Positions 52,340 through 61,212 of a stretch of 64,000 bases of DNA are shown piece by piece. Under the pieces are notes generated by a model, which did not search any database, had not been told where the DNA came from, and saw only the letters and a program-made list of their open reading frames with translations. Position numbers and translations under genes: made by a program. Positions within the stretch are counted from its first letter, which is position 1; every line of letters starts with the position of its first letter. The stretch is from Archaeoglobus sp. JdFR-27 (GTDB taxonomy: Archaea; Halobacteriota; Archaeoglobi; Archaeoglobales; Archaeoglobaceae). Location: contig MTMO01000040.1 of assembly GCA_002011235.1 (NCBI GenBank), forward strand, positions 62,001 through 126,000, given 5' to 3'.

Positions 52340-52846
52340 CCAAACTTTTGTATTTTGGTTATTTGGATTGAAGCGATTAAAGCGATGATACATAACTATG
52401 AAAGAATGGTTGAGATTACATTGCTGGAGTTTAAGGCAAAGAAAGCCATACGTGATTGCATGAAAAGGCTGTCGGGCAATCAAATGATGTCTTTTTATAA
52501 ATCTGAAATTTAATTAACATCATGGATAATTGAAAGCAAGAGTTTACTTCAAGAACTAAAGGATTTGCAGGATAAATTGGAATCTATGAATCTATTATTG
52601 AGACACTTGGGATTATGTATGATAAGTTAATGAGTTCTCTGATAAGGGGGTTGGACCAATGGAACCCTTTATAAACTCCTCAAGACGTTCGAGTCTCCCT
52701 CGCCTCTCTGGTATCTTTGAGAACATCGGAAAGTGGCCGATTTGGTTTTCTGCATCGATACAACTATACCTTGGAAGTTGAAGAAGGTCTTGTTTCAGAA
52801 TTTGATTACAAAGAAGGGGGCTGTTTTTGAGGAGAAATAAAAATCA
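52340..52846 (+). pseudogene. Decayed region, possible antitoxin remnants
   Basis: No intact gene lies between the tRNA and hicA. Short protein-like pieces occur in different frames: E-M-V-E/E-I-T-L-L-E-F-K-A-K-K-A-I-R near 52400-52450, and E-L-K-D-L-Q-D-K-L-E-S-M followed, after a shift, by I-M-Y-D-K-L-M-S-S-L-I near 52550-52640, which recall RelB-type antitoxins. Stops interrupt every frame. Confidence 0.3.
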
Positions 52847-52848
52847 AA

Positions 52849-53082
52849 TCAGAGCAACTTAACAAACTCCTCAACACTTAATCCAGCTTGCTTCAGTATT
52901 ATTCTGAGAGTTCCTTTTTTAAGTGACGGATGTAATGGAACAGTAACCTTAATCGTTCTACCTTCGACTCTCTTCTCCATTCGAACATGGCTCCCCTTCT
53001 GCCTTACAGCTCTGAACCCAGCCTTGGATAAAGCCTTAATCGTCTCTTCACCGGAAACTACAGGAAGTTTCAAAAAAATCAC
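52849..53082 (-). CDS. hicA: HicA mRNA interferase toxin
   Basis: A 77-residue HicA with the dsRBD-like fold: L-P-V-V-S-G-E-E-T-I-K-A-L, the catalytic-histidine block R-Q-K-G-S-H-V-R-M and V-P-L-H-P-S-L-K-K-G-T-L-R-I-I-L. The start is GTG at 53082. HicB lies 16 bp upstream, so antitoxin precedes toxin. Confidence 0.93.
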   Translation of the reverse strand: MIFLKLPVVSGEETIKALSKAGFRAVRQKGSHVRMEKRVEGRTIKVTVPLHPSLKKGTLRIILKQAGLSVEEFVKLL

Positions 53083-53098
53083 CGAATTTGGAGAAACG

Positions 53099-53311
53099 TC
53101 ACATAGAAATCTCTACAACCTCGGCCTTCTTGCCTTTGATTTCCGTCTCGATTTGAGCATCATCAATATCCAGATAGACCTCAATAGCCTCTCTGATGTT
53201 TTCAATAGCCTCTTCTCTGGTCTCACCCTGAGAAACACATCCCGGGAGAGAGGGAACATAAACGACATAGCCGCCCTCTTCGGCCTCTTCAAGGATGACC
53301 TTGAATTTCAT
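53099..53311 (-). CDS. hicB: HicB antitoxin
   Basis: A 70-residue HicB: the RNase H-like fold opens E-E-A-E-E-G-G-Y-V-V-Y, then S-L-P-G-C-V-S-Q-G and E-A-I-E-N-I-R-E-A-I. There is no C-terminal DNA-binding domain, so this short form probably regulates weakly or needs a partner. It pairs with hicA downstream. Confidence 0.92.
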   Translation of the reverse strand: MKFKVILEEAEEGGYVVYVPSLPGCVSQGETREEAIENIREAIEVYLDIDDAQIETEIKGKKAEVVEISM

Positions 53312-53579
53312 GTTTTAGAATTGGTTAAGGAAGTTGAAAAGGGTTTCGCATCAAAAGGGTCGGAGCTTTGTAATGACTATTTTCTTTCCTCTTCAGAGAT
53401 TTAGATCCTAAGATCCTAGAATCCTAGCTTCGTCACTTTGTTTTATTCCCATCTTCTCAAGGGAACGACTTTCTCAGAGTTTAATGAGTCTTAAGATTGT
53501 GAGAAGGGTTGGCTGATAAAGGTGGAATTAAGGTGGATTAAGGTCAATACCGTTGGTGATAAGTTCGAAAAATCAGTGC

Positions 53580-53834
53580 CTAGATTTGAGATTTCGGGAG
53601 CGATTTTTTGCAGTTTGTCCTTATCGGGGAGATATTGCATCTCACCATAACGTTTGCCGTGATCTTAACCGGATCAAGATCGTATCTTTTGACAAGGAGT
53701 GCAAGTTCAATAAATGTAACTTCAAAGGCACTTATCTACCCTTTATACTTCTCGAGAGCCTTTTTTGCTTTGTCTTTCAGCCAATCGGTTGGTTTAAGTA
53801 AGGCAATGAAAAAATCCGTATCAGCGTAGATCAT
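53580..53834 (-). pseudogene. VapC (PIN domain) toxin pseudogene with in-frame amber stop
   Basis: Read from ATG 53834 the frame gives M-I-Y-A-D-T-D-F-F-I-A-L-L-K (first catalytic acid of a PIN domain) and stops at TAG 53736-53738 after K-Y-K-G. The same frame resumes with I-S-A-F-E-V-T-F-I-E-L-A-L-L-V-K-R-Y, as in VapC, then loses similarity after N-V-M, indicating a frameshift or deletion. The downstream gap 53312-53579 shows nothing else. The start overlaps the stop of the vapB remnant. Confidence 0.75.
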
Positions 53835-53990
53835 TCAAGCCCCTCCATCGCCTGCTCGAGTATGTCTTTTCTGATCTCTTCTATTGGCTTATCTGGATGT
53901 TCTTGCTATCTCCTCAAGCTCTTTTATTAGATCTTCGGGTTTTGGGATGATGAGTATGCCGTCTCCAACTTCTACCAAGTAAGCTTCTCT
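53831..53990 (-). pseudogene. VapB-type antitoxin remnant
   Basis: Minus-strand pieces read A-Y-L-V-E-V-G-D-G-I-L-I-I-P-K-P-E-D-L-I-K-E-L, then after a frameshift near 53895 K-P-I-E-E-I-R-K-D-I-L-E-Q-A-M-E, ending in a TGA that overlaps vapC's ATG. The AbrB-like N terminus is missing or scrambled. Confidence 0.6.
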
Positions 53991-54046
53991 GCTCTTCTAT
54001 CCTTTTTGACCTTCTGATATGGTTGTTTTAACTTATTGTTTTAATA

Positions 54047-54059
54047 TGAAATTGTTTCA
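54047..54059. promoter_or_regulatory. Inverted repeat TGAAA-TTG-TTTCA upstream of the cas operon
   Basis: Perfect 5-bp arms lie about 28 bp upstream of the cas TATA-like box. A regulator site is possible but the arms are short and AT-rich. Confidence 0.3.
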
Positions 54060-54085
54060 ATATACTGTAAACTTTCACACCACGC

Positions 54086-54100
54086 GAAAATCTTTTATTT
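54086..54100 (+). promoter_or_regulatory. TATA box of the cas operon
   Basis: GAAAATCTTTTATTT, nearly the same as the tiaS box, lies about 29 bp before the cas6 ATG at 54122 (box centre to ATG), implying a leaderless transcript. Confidence 0.55.
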
Positions 54101-54121
54101 GTTAGAATTTTTTATTATGCA

Positions 54122-54844
54122 ATGAGGTTGAGGGTTACATTAGACTCGGTAGGGGAGAATATCCTCGATCTCAACTACTCTTATCATCTTGCCAGCCTTA
54201 TTTACAGATCTATAGAGAGAGTTGATCAATCCCTCAGTCTTTTCCTGCATAAACCGGGAGTGTTCAAGTTTTTCACATTCAGCAAGCTGATGCCCTCAAA
54301 AGGAAGATTCAGAATTGAAGAGGGCAGGATGATTATCGATAATGGTGCTCATTTCTTTTTCTCGACGATGAAAAATGAGATAGCGGCAAAACTAGTGGAA
54401 GGACTTCTGACAAAGCCGGAGGTTAAAATTGGAGATGCGGAATTTGTGGTGTCGGAAATCAAAGTTCTAAAGGAGAAAGATATTGGTGAAAGGGAGAAGT
54501 TTGTAACTCTATCTCCTATCAACGTTACAACGGCTGAAGACAGCGGGAACGGCAGGCTTAGGATCGTTGATCTCTATCCGAATAATCCACGCTTTTACGA
54601 TAATTTGAGGAGAAATCTCGTCAAAAAATATGCGGCTTTTTATGGAAAGCAACCGGATAAAGTGGATCTTGAATTAAAGGTTTTGAGAGCAAAAACAAAG
54701 CGAATAAGGATCAAAAATACCTTCCATCGCTGTGTTGAGATGGTTTTCGAGGCTGAGGGGAGTAAGGAGTTGCTTGAAATGGGATATAAGGCAGGGTTTG
54801 GAGAGAGAAATTCGATGGGGTTTGGGATGGTGAAGGTGGTATGA
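54122..54844 (+). CDS. cas6: Cas6 crRNA-processing endoribonuclease
   Basis: A 240-residue Cas6 with two ferredoxin-like folds. The C-terminal glycine-rich loop is G-Y-K-A-G-F-G-E-R-N-S-M-G-F-G-M. A histidine at residue 22 (Y-S-Y-H-L-A-S-L) sits where many Cas6 enzymes carry the catalytic one. It cuts CRISPR transcripts within repeats. It is the first gene of the type I-B operon, and its stop is 1 bp from the cas8b start. No repeats to process are present in this window. Confidence 0.94.
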   Translation: MRLRVTLDSVGENILDLNYSYHLASLIYRSIERVDQSLSLFLHKPGVFKFFTFSKLMPSKGRFRIEEGRMIIDNGAHFFFSTMKNEIAAKLVEGLLTKPEVKIGDAEFVVSEIKVLKEKDIGEREKFVTLSPINVTTAEDSGNGRLRIVDLYPNNPRFYDNLRRNLVKKYAAFYGKQPDKVDLELKVLRAKTKRIRIKNTFHRCVEMVFEAEGSKELLEMGYKAGFGERNSMGFGMVKVV

Positions 54845-54845
54845 A

Positions 54846-56723
54846 ATGTTAAAAGCAATTAAAGAGTTAGGAGAATACCTACGAGAAAACAAAGATATAG
54901 GTGATGTTCAAGTTTTAACCGAATCATCTAAGTTACCAAGCAAAGGAAAAATGATTTGTGTAGTCTTAAGAAGAGAAAACGATGATCTAGTCTTTGATAG
55001 TGTCCATATCGAAGATTTTGGTCAAGACAAAGCAAAAAAGATATTATTTAGGACATTTAGGCATGGTAGATATAACGCTTTTTTGACTTCAATTATTACA
55101 ACTAAAAGAACAAGTGAAAAAAGTGTTGAAAATATGAAAAATAGATGGATGCTTTGGTTTCAAAAATATTTCGAACAATTTAAAGATAAATATCCTATAC
55201 TCAATTTATTAAAAAATGAAATTGATGAAAAGGAGGAAGATATCTTTGCTGAGGTTTTGGAGAAATACGACCAACTTAATAGAGAAGATAAATTAGGCTG
55301 CATTCTTACAATCAAAATAAAAGAGGACACCTGTGAAAGATATCCTGCAGAAGTCTTGGAATTTACAGAAATCTTTAAAGAAACCTCGCTCGAAGATTTA
55401 TACTCAAAACATGGGATTGTTGCAAAAGGTAGGGGAGTGTGTGCTTTTTGTAGCAAAGAGGATGAAGTAATGCCCGCTTCACCATTTGCAGTTTTCACAG
55501 TTAAGAAAGTCGGGTTTGCTTATAATTTCGAGAGGCAGAATTCATGGAAACAATTACCTATTTGTAAAGATTGTGCATTTGATCTGCAAATTGCTACACA
55601 GTGGATAATGGACAAGGAAAAACTAAATCTCTCATTTACTCTTTTCCGTGATTATCAGTATTTTGTTATACCGAATTTCGTATTTAAAGAGGTTTCAGAT
55701 GAGATAATATCAGAGATAGAACTTAGAAAAAATGATGATTATAGGGAAGGACTACTTAACGCAGAAGATGATATTTTGGAGATGATTAAAGAAAAAAAAG
55801 ATGTATTAAATCTAATATTTGTTTTCTACAAACGGAAACAACAGTTTTTTGATATTATAAGATATGTCGAGGAAGTCCCGCCGTCTTGGATAAAGAAAAT
55901 TTACGATGTCTTTCGTAGCATTAATCGAAAAGACATCTTTAGTGAAAAGCAATTAAAAACTATTTTGGGTGAAAAGTGGTCCGGAGATTTTAAAGAGGGC
56001 AAAAGTATGTGGAATGGTAAACCTGTTTCAAAACTTAATCTGGCAGGGATGGTCGGGGAATTTTTCTATCATAGGGAAAAAGATAAGAAAATCTTTGATA
56101 AATCAAGTCTAAATATTTTAGGAGATATACTAGAGGCAAAACAGATAGATAGAGGATATTTCATTAAACATTTAATTGAGGCGATAAGAGAGGAATATGG
56201 AAGAAATGAGTGGAGCGAAAAACTGCTGTCTCTTAAATCCCTTTACTTGTTTGATTTTCTTATAGAATTGGGTTTAGTTTTAACGTTTGGGAAAAATTTA
56301 AGATTTAAGGGGGTGAAATTGATGGAGGAAACAATAATAAAAGATTCTAAGTCGGTGGAAGACTTTTTTAAGGAATTTCAAAATGCTTTTGATACACCGG
56401 ATAAAAAGGCAGTTTTTCTTGAAGGAGTTCTAGTGAGCTTTCTTTTAGACGTTCAGTATGCTAAGAGGAAAGATACGCCATTTAGGAAGAAATTGCATGG
56501 ATTGAGACTGAATAAGAGGCTTATTAAAAGGCTATTTCCAGAAATAATTGAAAAACTAAGGCAATATGATGCAGGTTATCCTTGGCTTGAAACTTTGATT
56601 TCTAAATACTTTATTGAAGCTGATGAAACTGATTGGATTATCTCTGATGATGAAATAAGCTATTACTTTGCTCTCGGATTAAATTTTGGTAGAATATTCA
56701 AAGGAGGTGAGTTAGGTGAGTGA
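54846..56723 (+). CDS. cas8b: Cas8b large subunit (Csh1/TM1802 family)
   Basis: A 625-residue AT-rich gene. Its central zinc finger is C-A-F-C (about 199-202) with P-I-C-K-D-C (about 238-243). The N-terminal E-L-G-E-Y-L-R and the helical C terminus match the Csh1/TM1802 family, the large Cascade subunit that recognises the PAM and opens DNA. The last 133 residues are also encoded as a separate small subunit. It overlaps cas7 by 8 bp. Confidence 0.9.
   Translation: MLKAIKELGEYLRENKDIGDVQVLTESSKLPSKGKMICVVLRRENDDLVFDSVHIEDFGQDKAKKILFRTFRHGRYNAFLTSIITTKRTSEKSVENMKNRWMLWFQKYFEQFKDKYPILNLLKNEIDEKEEDIFAEVLEKYDQLNREDKLGCILTIKIKEDTCERYPAEVLEFTEIFKETSLEDLYSKHGIVAKGRGVCAFCSKEDEVMPASPFAVFTVKKVGFAYNFERQNSWKQLPICKDCAFDLQIATQWIMDKEKLNLSFTLFRDYQYFVIPNFVFKEVSDEIISEIELRKNDDYREGLLNAEDDILEMIKEKKDVLNLIFVFYKRKQQFFDIIRYVEEVPPSWIKKIYDVFRSINRKDIFSEKQLKTILGEKWSGDFKEGKSMWNGKPVSKLNLAGMVGEFFYHREKDKKIFDKSSLNILGDILEAKQIDRGYFIKHLIEAIREEYGRNEWSEKLLSLKSLYLFDFLIELGLVLTFGKNLRFKGVKLMEETIIKDSKSVEDFFKEFQNAFDTPDKKAVFLEGVLVSFLLDVQYAKRKDTPFRKKLHGLRLNKRLIKRLFPEIIEKLRQYDAGYPWLETLISKYFIEADETDWIISDDEISYYFALGLNFGRIFKGGELGE
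56322..56723 (+). CDS. cas11: Cas11b small subunit from an internal start in cas8b
   Basis: ATG 56322 is in frame with cas8b (codon 493) and follows AAGGGGGTGA by 7 bp, a near-perfect ribosome binding site inside a coding region. It would give a 133-residue helical protein beginning M-E-E-T-I-I-K-D-S-K. Independent translation of the Cascade small subunit from the 3' end of cas8 is established for type I-B, I-C and I-D systems, and no separate cas11 gene exists in this operon. Confidence 0.8.
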   Translation: MEETIIKDSKSVEDFFKEFQNAFDTPDKKAVFLEGVLVSFLLDVQYAKRKDTPFRKKLHGLRLNKRLIKRLFPEIIEKLRQYDAGYPWLETLISKYFIEADETDWIISDDEISYYFALGLNFGRIFKGGELGE

Positions 56724-57885
56724 TGTCATAAAAAATAGGTCGGAAATTTTGTTTTTGTATGATGTAACGGATGCAAACCCGAATGGAGATCCGATAGAAG
56801 AGAACAGACCAAGAATCGACGAGGAAACGGGGGTTAATATAGTAACTGACGTAAGGTTAAAGAGGACGATTAGAGACTATTTAAGGGATTTTAAAGAACA
56901 GAATGTGTTTATCCAAGCTGAGAAAGTAATTGAAGAGGGTACAGAACTCATCAAAGCAAGAGGAACGAAATTAATAGAGGAAATTGAAAAAATGCTGAAC
57001 GATGAAATAGGTGGTGAAGAGGCCAAAAAAATTATAGAAAAAATCGATGAAATACTCAAAGAAGGTAGTAAGGGAAAAAGACAGAAGTTATTTGATGAAT
57101 CTCTTGGAGATTCTGTAAGTAATGATATAAAAAAGGAGCTATTTAAGAAATTTGAAGAGATTAGAACGAAGAAGTTGAGAGAAAAACTATTCGACAAATT
57201 TATTGATCTAAGGCTTTTTGGTGCAACTTTAGCTGTTGCAAATATCGGTGTACAAGAAACCGGACCAATACAATTCAAGTTTGGGAGGTCATTGCATAGA
57301 GTTGATGTAAATTTCTACAAAGGATCCATCACGATGCCAGTAGAACCTGGTGAAGGTTTTAAGAAAGGAAAAAGACAAGCAGAGTTTTCCGAGGAATACA
57401 AGCTGCCATATTCGTTAATATGCTTCTATGGAATCGTAAATGAGAACACAGCAAAAAATACAGGTCTATCAGAAGACGACATAAAATTGCTTATGGATGG
57501 TATCTGGAATGGGACTAAAAACTTGATAACAAGGTCAAAAATAGGTCAAATGCCTAGATTCCTATTAAGGGTAGTGTATAGGGAAAATAGTTTCCATATC
57601 GGGGACTTGGATAAAATGATTAAGCTCAAAAATAAGGACGGAGACGATCTAAGTGAGGAGGAACAAGAAAAAATAAGAGATATATCTGAAGTGAAGATTG
57701 ATATCACGGAGTTAATAGACGCTCTAAGTAGCTACAAGGATAGAATAGAGGAGATAGAATTTGAATCTGACAGAAGAGTAACATTCATTGTGAATGGATC
57801 AATTCTAACACATGATAAACTAAAAAATGAATTCATGAATAGGATTGGTTTACAAGATAACCAAGTAATTGAACTAGGATTTTAA
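56716..57885 (+). CDS. cas7: Cas7 backbone subunit (Csh2 family), enlarged
   Basis: A 389-residue Csh2: F-L-Y-D-V-T-D-A-N-P-N-G-D-P, T-D-V-R-L-K-R-T-I-R-D-Y-L, D-L-R-L-F-G-A-T, Q-F-K-F-G-R-S-L-H-R-V and P-Y-S-L-I-C-F-Y-G. It binds the crRNA spacer in six or so copies. The stretch between residues about 60 and 163 is longer and more charged and helical than usual for the family (typical total about 290-340). The start is GTG with AAGGAGGTGA 5 bp upstream. Confidence 0.94.
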   Translation: MSDVIKNRSEILFLYDVTDANPNGDPIEENRPRIDEETGVNIVTDVRLKRTIRDYLRDFKEQNVFIQAEKVIEEGTELIKARGTKLIEEIEKMLNDEIGGEEAKKIIEKIDEILKEGSKGKRQKLFDESLGDSVSNDIKKELFKKFEEIRTKKLREKLFDKFIDLRLFGATLAVANIGVQETGPIQFKFGRSLHRVDVNFYKGSITMPVEPGEGFKKGKRQAEFSEEYKLPYSLICFYGIVNENTAKNTGLSEDDIKLLMDGIWNGTKNLITRSKIGQMPRFLLRVVYRENSFHIGDLDKMIKLKNKDGDDLSEEEQEKIRDISEVKIDITELIDALSSYKDRIEEIEFESDRRVTFIVNGSILTHDKLKNEFMNRIGLQDNQVIELGF

Positions 57886-57898
57886 ATGAAAGAAAACT

Positions 57899-58621
57899 AT
57901 GAAAGACGGAGTACTAGTTTTTGATATTTGGAGTGATTTCGCACATTTTAGAAGATTTGAAACTACGACATCACCACTTACGTATCCTTTTCCCACAGGA
58001 ACAGCAATAGCTGGACTTCTGGCAGCAATAGCGGGTCTTCCAAAGGATTCGTACTATTTATTATTTTCTAGAAACAATGTTGAGTATTCTCTCCGAATTT
58101 TAACCCCAATAAAGAAAATAGTTGTTCCGATAAGTATAGTGAAAACAGATGAACCTAATTGGTTTTTCTTATGGAAACTCAAAGACCCAAGAGCACCCAC
58201 ACCATATGAATTCGTAAAAGATCCTAAGTACAGGATATACATACGATTCAAAAATTCAACCCTCAAAGAATTATATGGGAAATTAAAACAACTTCTTGAA
58301 AATCATCAGACAATCTATACGCCCTATCTTGGTATTACTGAAATGATCGCAAATTTCGAGTTTATAGGTGATTTTCCAGCTGCCCCCATCCGGATTAAAG
58401 ATGAGACTATAGAGTTACATAGTGTAGCTAGAATAGATTCCATTAAGATACTTTTAGAAGAAGGGAAGAGATACGGCCGAGAAACAGTACCACTTTACAT
58501 GGATAACGATAGAAAAGTCCTTGAATACTGTAATGTTGTTTACGAAGTGAACGGCAATCCAATCAAGATTCAAAGTGGCATAGCTTACAAAGTCGAGGAC
58601 GAAAATGTCTCATTTCTTTAA
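57899..58621 (+). CDS. cas5: Cas5 subunit, type I-B
   Basis: A 240-residue Cas5 (Cas5h/t type): F-D-I-W-S-D-F-A-H-F-R-R-F near the N terminus, then S-P-L-T-Y-P-F-P-T-G-T-A-I-A-G-L-L, the standard Cas5 block, and T-P-Y-L-G-I-T-E-M. Cas5 caps the 5' handle of crRNA. It lies 13 bp after cas7 and overlaps cas3 by 17 bp. Confidence 0.93.
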   Translation: MKDGVLVFDIWSDFAHFRRFETTTSPLTYPFPTGTAIAGLLAAIAGLPKDSYYLLFSRNNVEYSLRILTPIKKIVVPISIVKTDEPNWFFLWKLKDPRAPTPYEFVKDPKYRIYIRFKNSTLKELYGKLKQLLENHQTIYTPYLGITEMIANFEFIGDFPAAPIRIKDETIELHSVARIDSIKILLEEGKRYGRETVPLYMDNDRKVLEYCNVVYEVNGNPIKIQSGIAYKVEDENVSFL

Positions 58622-61076
58622 ACTAAAATCTCATCTGGACAAATTATTAAAGGAGCATTTGGGAAATGTAGGCAGATTATCCAAGGAAATACTAGTATCA
58701 AAAACGATAGATGATAAAGAAATTTTTGCTGAAATCGCATATTTAATCGGGATATCACATGACTTTGGTAAAGCTACCACTTACTTCCAAAACTGGCTAG
58801 AAAATGAGAAAAGAACGCAATACGCCCAACACGGTTTTCTATCGAGTTTAGTTGGGTATTTGCTTGTCAAAGATTTTCTATCAGAGATTCAAAAACTTGA
58901 TGAATTTTGGTATTTGCCTGGGATAGCATGGATTGTGATAAATAAACATCATGGTAACTTGAGAAATATCCTGAATGAAGAGGTAAAGAAACTAAGAGAT
59001 CAAAGCGAGTTAGAGATAGTAAAAAAGCAATTGAACGATATATTTTCCAATAATTGGACTGAGATTGAAGAAATTTACAGGTTTTTAGGTTACTCAGACA
59101 TATCAAAAATATTAAACGAGATCAAGAACTTAGAAAACTTAACAAAGCAAATACGAAAAGATATTAAGAAAATTTGTAAAGAAGGTTTCGAGGATAATGA
59201 CTTAAAATACTATTTGCTGATCCTCTTTTTTTACTCAATCCTGCTCGATGCGGACAAATTAGACGCTTCTGGAAGATGGAACCTTCCTGAAAGAAGAGAT
59301 ATACCATGCGATATTGTTGATGAGTATAAGGAAGTGAAGTTTGGAAAGCCTAAAGCCAAATTAGATACTCTACGAGAAAATGCCTATAATAAAGTAACTG
59401 CAAAAGTTGGTGATGTTGACTTAATTCACGAAAGAATTTTCTCGATAAACTTGCCTACAGGATGCGGTAAAACTTTAACTGGTTTATCATTTGCTCTTAA
59501 ATTGAGGGAAAGAATAAAAGAAACTCTCGGTTTCTCTCCTAGGATTATCTACTCCTTGCCATTTCTCAGCATTATCGATCAAAACGCCAGGATTATCGAA
59601 GACATTTTGAGATTTAAATACGGAGAATACAAAGAGATTCCATCTAACTTGTTTTTGATCCATCACCACCTTGCGGATATAGAATACAAAGAAATCAAAG
59701 ATAGCGAATTAAATATTGAAGAACTCAATAGATCTCTATTGCTTACAGAAAGTTGGCACTCGGAAATAGTGATAACTACATTTGTACAATTATTCCACAG
59801 CTTGGTTACAAACAAAAACAGAGCTGCAAGAAAATTCCATAACATTGCCAACTCCATACTTATTCTCGATGAAATTCAATCGATCCCACATAAATATTGG
59901 CTACTGATTAACAGAGTTCTAAAACATTTAGCAAGTAATTTCAATTCGTGGATTATTTTAATGACTGCCACTAAACCGCTCATTTTTAAAGATGGAGAGA
60001 TCAAAGAGTTGGTAGCAGACACAGAAAAGTACTTTAATGCTTTTAATAGAGTTGTTTTTAATTTTGATTTGGAAACTAAAAGTTTTGATGAGTTTAAATA
60101 TGAGATTTTGAATGACGTGTTATATGAAGGTAAGGATATACTTGTTGTTTTGAATACGATAAATTCTTGTAAGGAATTATATGAGTTCATAAAAGATGAA
60201 ATCGCTACATTTTATGGAATGGACAAAAAAGACATCAAAATAGATGAAGATGGTGTTGCTAATTTCCCAGATTTGGAGCTGATAAACTTATCGACGCATA
60301 TTCTTCCGAGTTACCGGTTAAAAAGGATAAATAGGATCAAAGATGGAAATAAGAAGAAAAGAAAAATTATCATAACTACTCAGTTGGTTGAAGCAGGGGT
60401 TGATATCAGTGCAAACGTTGTTTATAGAGACTTTGCTCCATTAGACTGTATAATACAAACTGCTGGTCGATGTAACAGAAATAATGAAAAAAATAAGGGT
60501 AAAGTTAATGTTGTTGTTCTAAGAGATGAAAGGCAAGAATTCTACAAATACATTTACGACTCCACGCTTATAGATGCTACGAGGGATGTTATTAGGAAGT
60601 TTGAGGATATTATTGAAGAGAAGGACTTCGTTTTGACTTCAGTTAAAAGATATTATGAGATTGTAGTGGAGAGAGGATCTGATGAGGATTCCAAAGAGCT
60701 TTTGAAATCAATCAGTAAGTTGGATTTTTCAGAGACACTCAAATTTAGTTTGATTCAAGAGAGGCTGCCTACGATATCAATATTTATTGAAATTGATGAT
60801 TTGGCTGAGGAAATCAGAGAGAAGATGGAAAAAATCCTAGAAAGTAAAAAAGGTTTTGAACGGAAATTGGATATACTAAAAATAAGAAAAGAAATCAACA
60901 ATTATACAGTCCAAGTCCGATACTCTGAAAAAATAGAAGATGCAATATTTAATTTGAATCCTATTGATAACTTAGAGTATTATAGATGCATTAAAAAGAC
61001 TGAGTTAGATGAATACTACAAAATTGACTCTGGATTAAAGTTGGGAGGAGAACTTCCAAAATGTATTATGTTTTAG
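58605..61076 (+). CDS. cas3: Cas3 nuclease-helicase
   Basis: An 823-residue Cas3. The N-terminal HD nuclease shows H18, H52-D53, H76 and H115-H116. The SF2 helicase has L-P-T-G-C-G-K-T (about 283-290), L-D-E-I-Q-S-I-P (about 421), T-A-T-K-P, T-T-Q-L-V-E-A-G-V-D-I and Q-T-A-G-R-C-N-R (about 617). All active-site motifs are intact, so interference should be functional if crRNA is supplied. It degrades DNA flagged by Cascade. Confidence 0.95.
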   Translation: MSHFFKLKSHLDKLLKEHLGNVGRLSKEILVSKTIDDKEIFAEIAYLIGISHDFGKATTYFQNWLENEKRTQYAQHGFLSSLVGYLLVKDFLSEIQKLDEFWYLPGIAWIVINKHHGNLRNILNEEVKKLRDQSELEIVKKQLNDIFSNNWTEIEEIYRFLGYSDISKILNEIKNLENLTKQIRKDIKKICKEGFEDNDLKYYLLILFFYSILLDADKLDASGRWNLPERRDIPCDIVDEYKEVKFGKPKAKLDTLRENAYNKVTAKVGDVDLIHERIFSINLPTGCGKTLTGLSFALKLRERIKETLGFSPRIIYSLPFLSIIDQNARIIEDILRFKYGEYKEIPSNLFLIHHHLADIEYKEIKDSELNIEELNRSLLLTESWHSEIVITTFVQLFHSLVTNKNRAARKFHNIANSILILDEIQSIPHKYWLLINRVLKHLASNFNSWIILMTATKPLIFKDGEIKELVADTEKYFNAFNRVVFNFDLETKSFDEFKYEILNDVLYEGKDILVVLNTINSCKELYEFIKDEIATFYGMDKKDIKIDEDGVANFPDLELINLSTHILPSYRLKRINRIKDGNKKKRKIIITTQLVEAGVDISANVVYRDFAPLDCIIQTAGRCNRNNEKNKGKVNVVVLRDERQEFYKYIYDSTLIDATRDVIRKFEDIIEEKDFVLTSVKRYYEIVVERGSDEDSKELLKSISKLDFSETLKFSLIQERLPTISIFIEIDDLAEEIREKMEKILESKKGFERKLDILKIRKEINNYTVQVRYSEKIEDAIFNLNPIDNLEYYRCIKKTELDEYYKIDSGLKLGGELPKCIMF

Positions 61077-61156
61077 ATGGCGATAAAAATAAGCCAAAAC
61101 CAAAAAAGGCAAAAACTGGAAACTCCTCAAAATTCAGTATTGAAATTCAGTCTTAA
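61061..61156 (+). CDS. 31-codon ORF with strong RBS after cas3, possible truncated adaptation gene
   Basis: ATG 61061 lies 10 bp after GGAGGAG inside the end of cas3 and encodes M-Y-Y-V-L-D-G-D-K-N-K-P-K-P-K-K then a short tail to TAA. In related operons cas4 or another cas gene starts here. The strong start followed by an early stop suggests the 5' relic of a lost gene, though a real 31-residue peptide is not excluded. Confidence 0.4.
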   Translation: MYYVLDGDKNKPKPKKAKTGNSSKFSIEIQS

Positions 61157-61212
61157 GATTCGTTGAATTGTTACCCGAAAAGCTTTTAAGCTACTATTTC
61201 GTAGAATAATTC

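Noticed and set aside
52196-52483. Minus-strand open frame covering the tRNA
   Set aside because: It is antisense to a well-supported tRNA gene and has no coding features.
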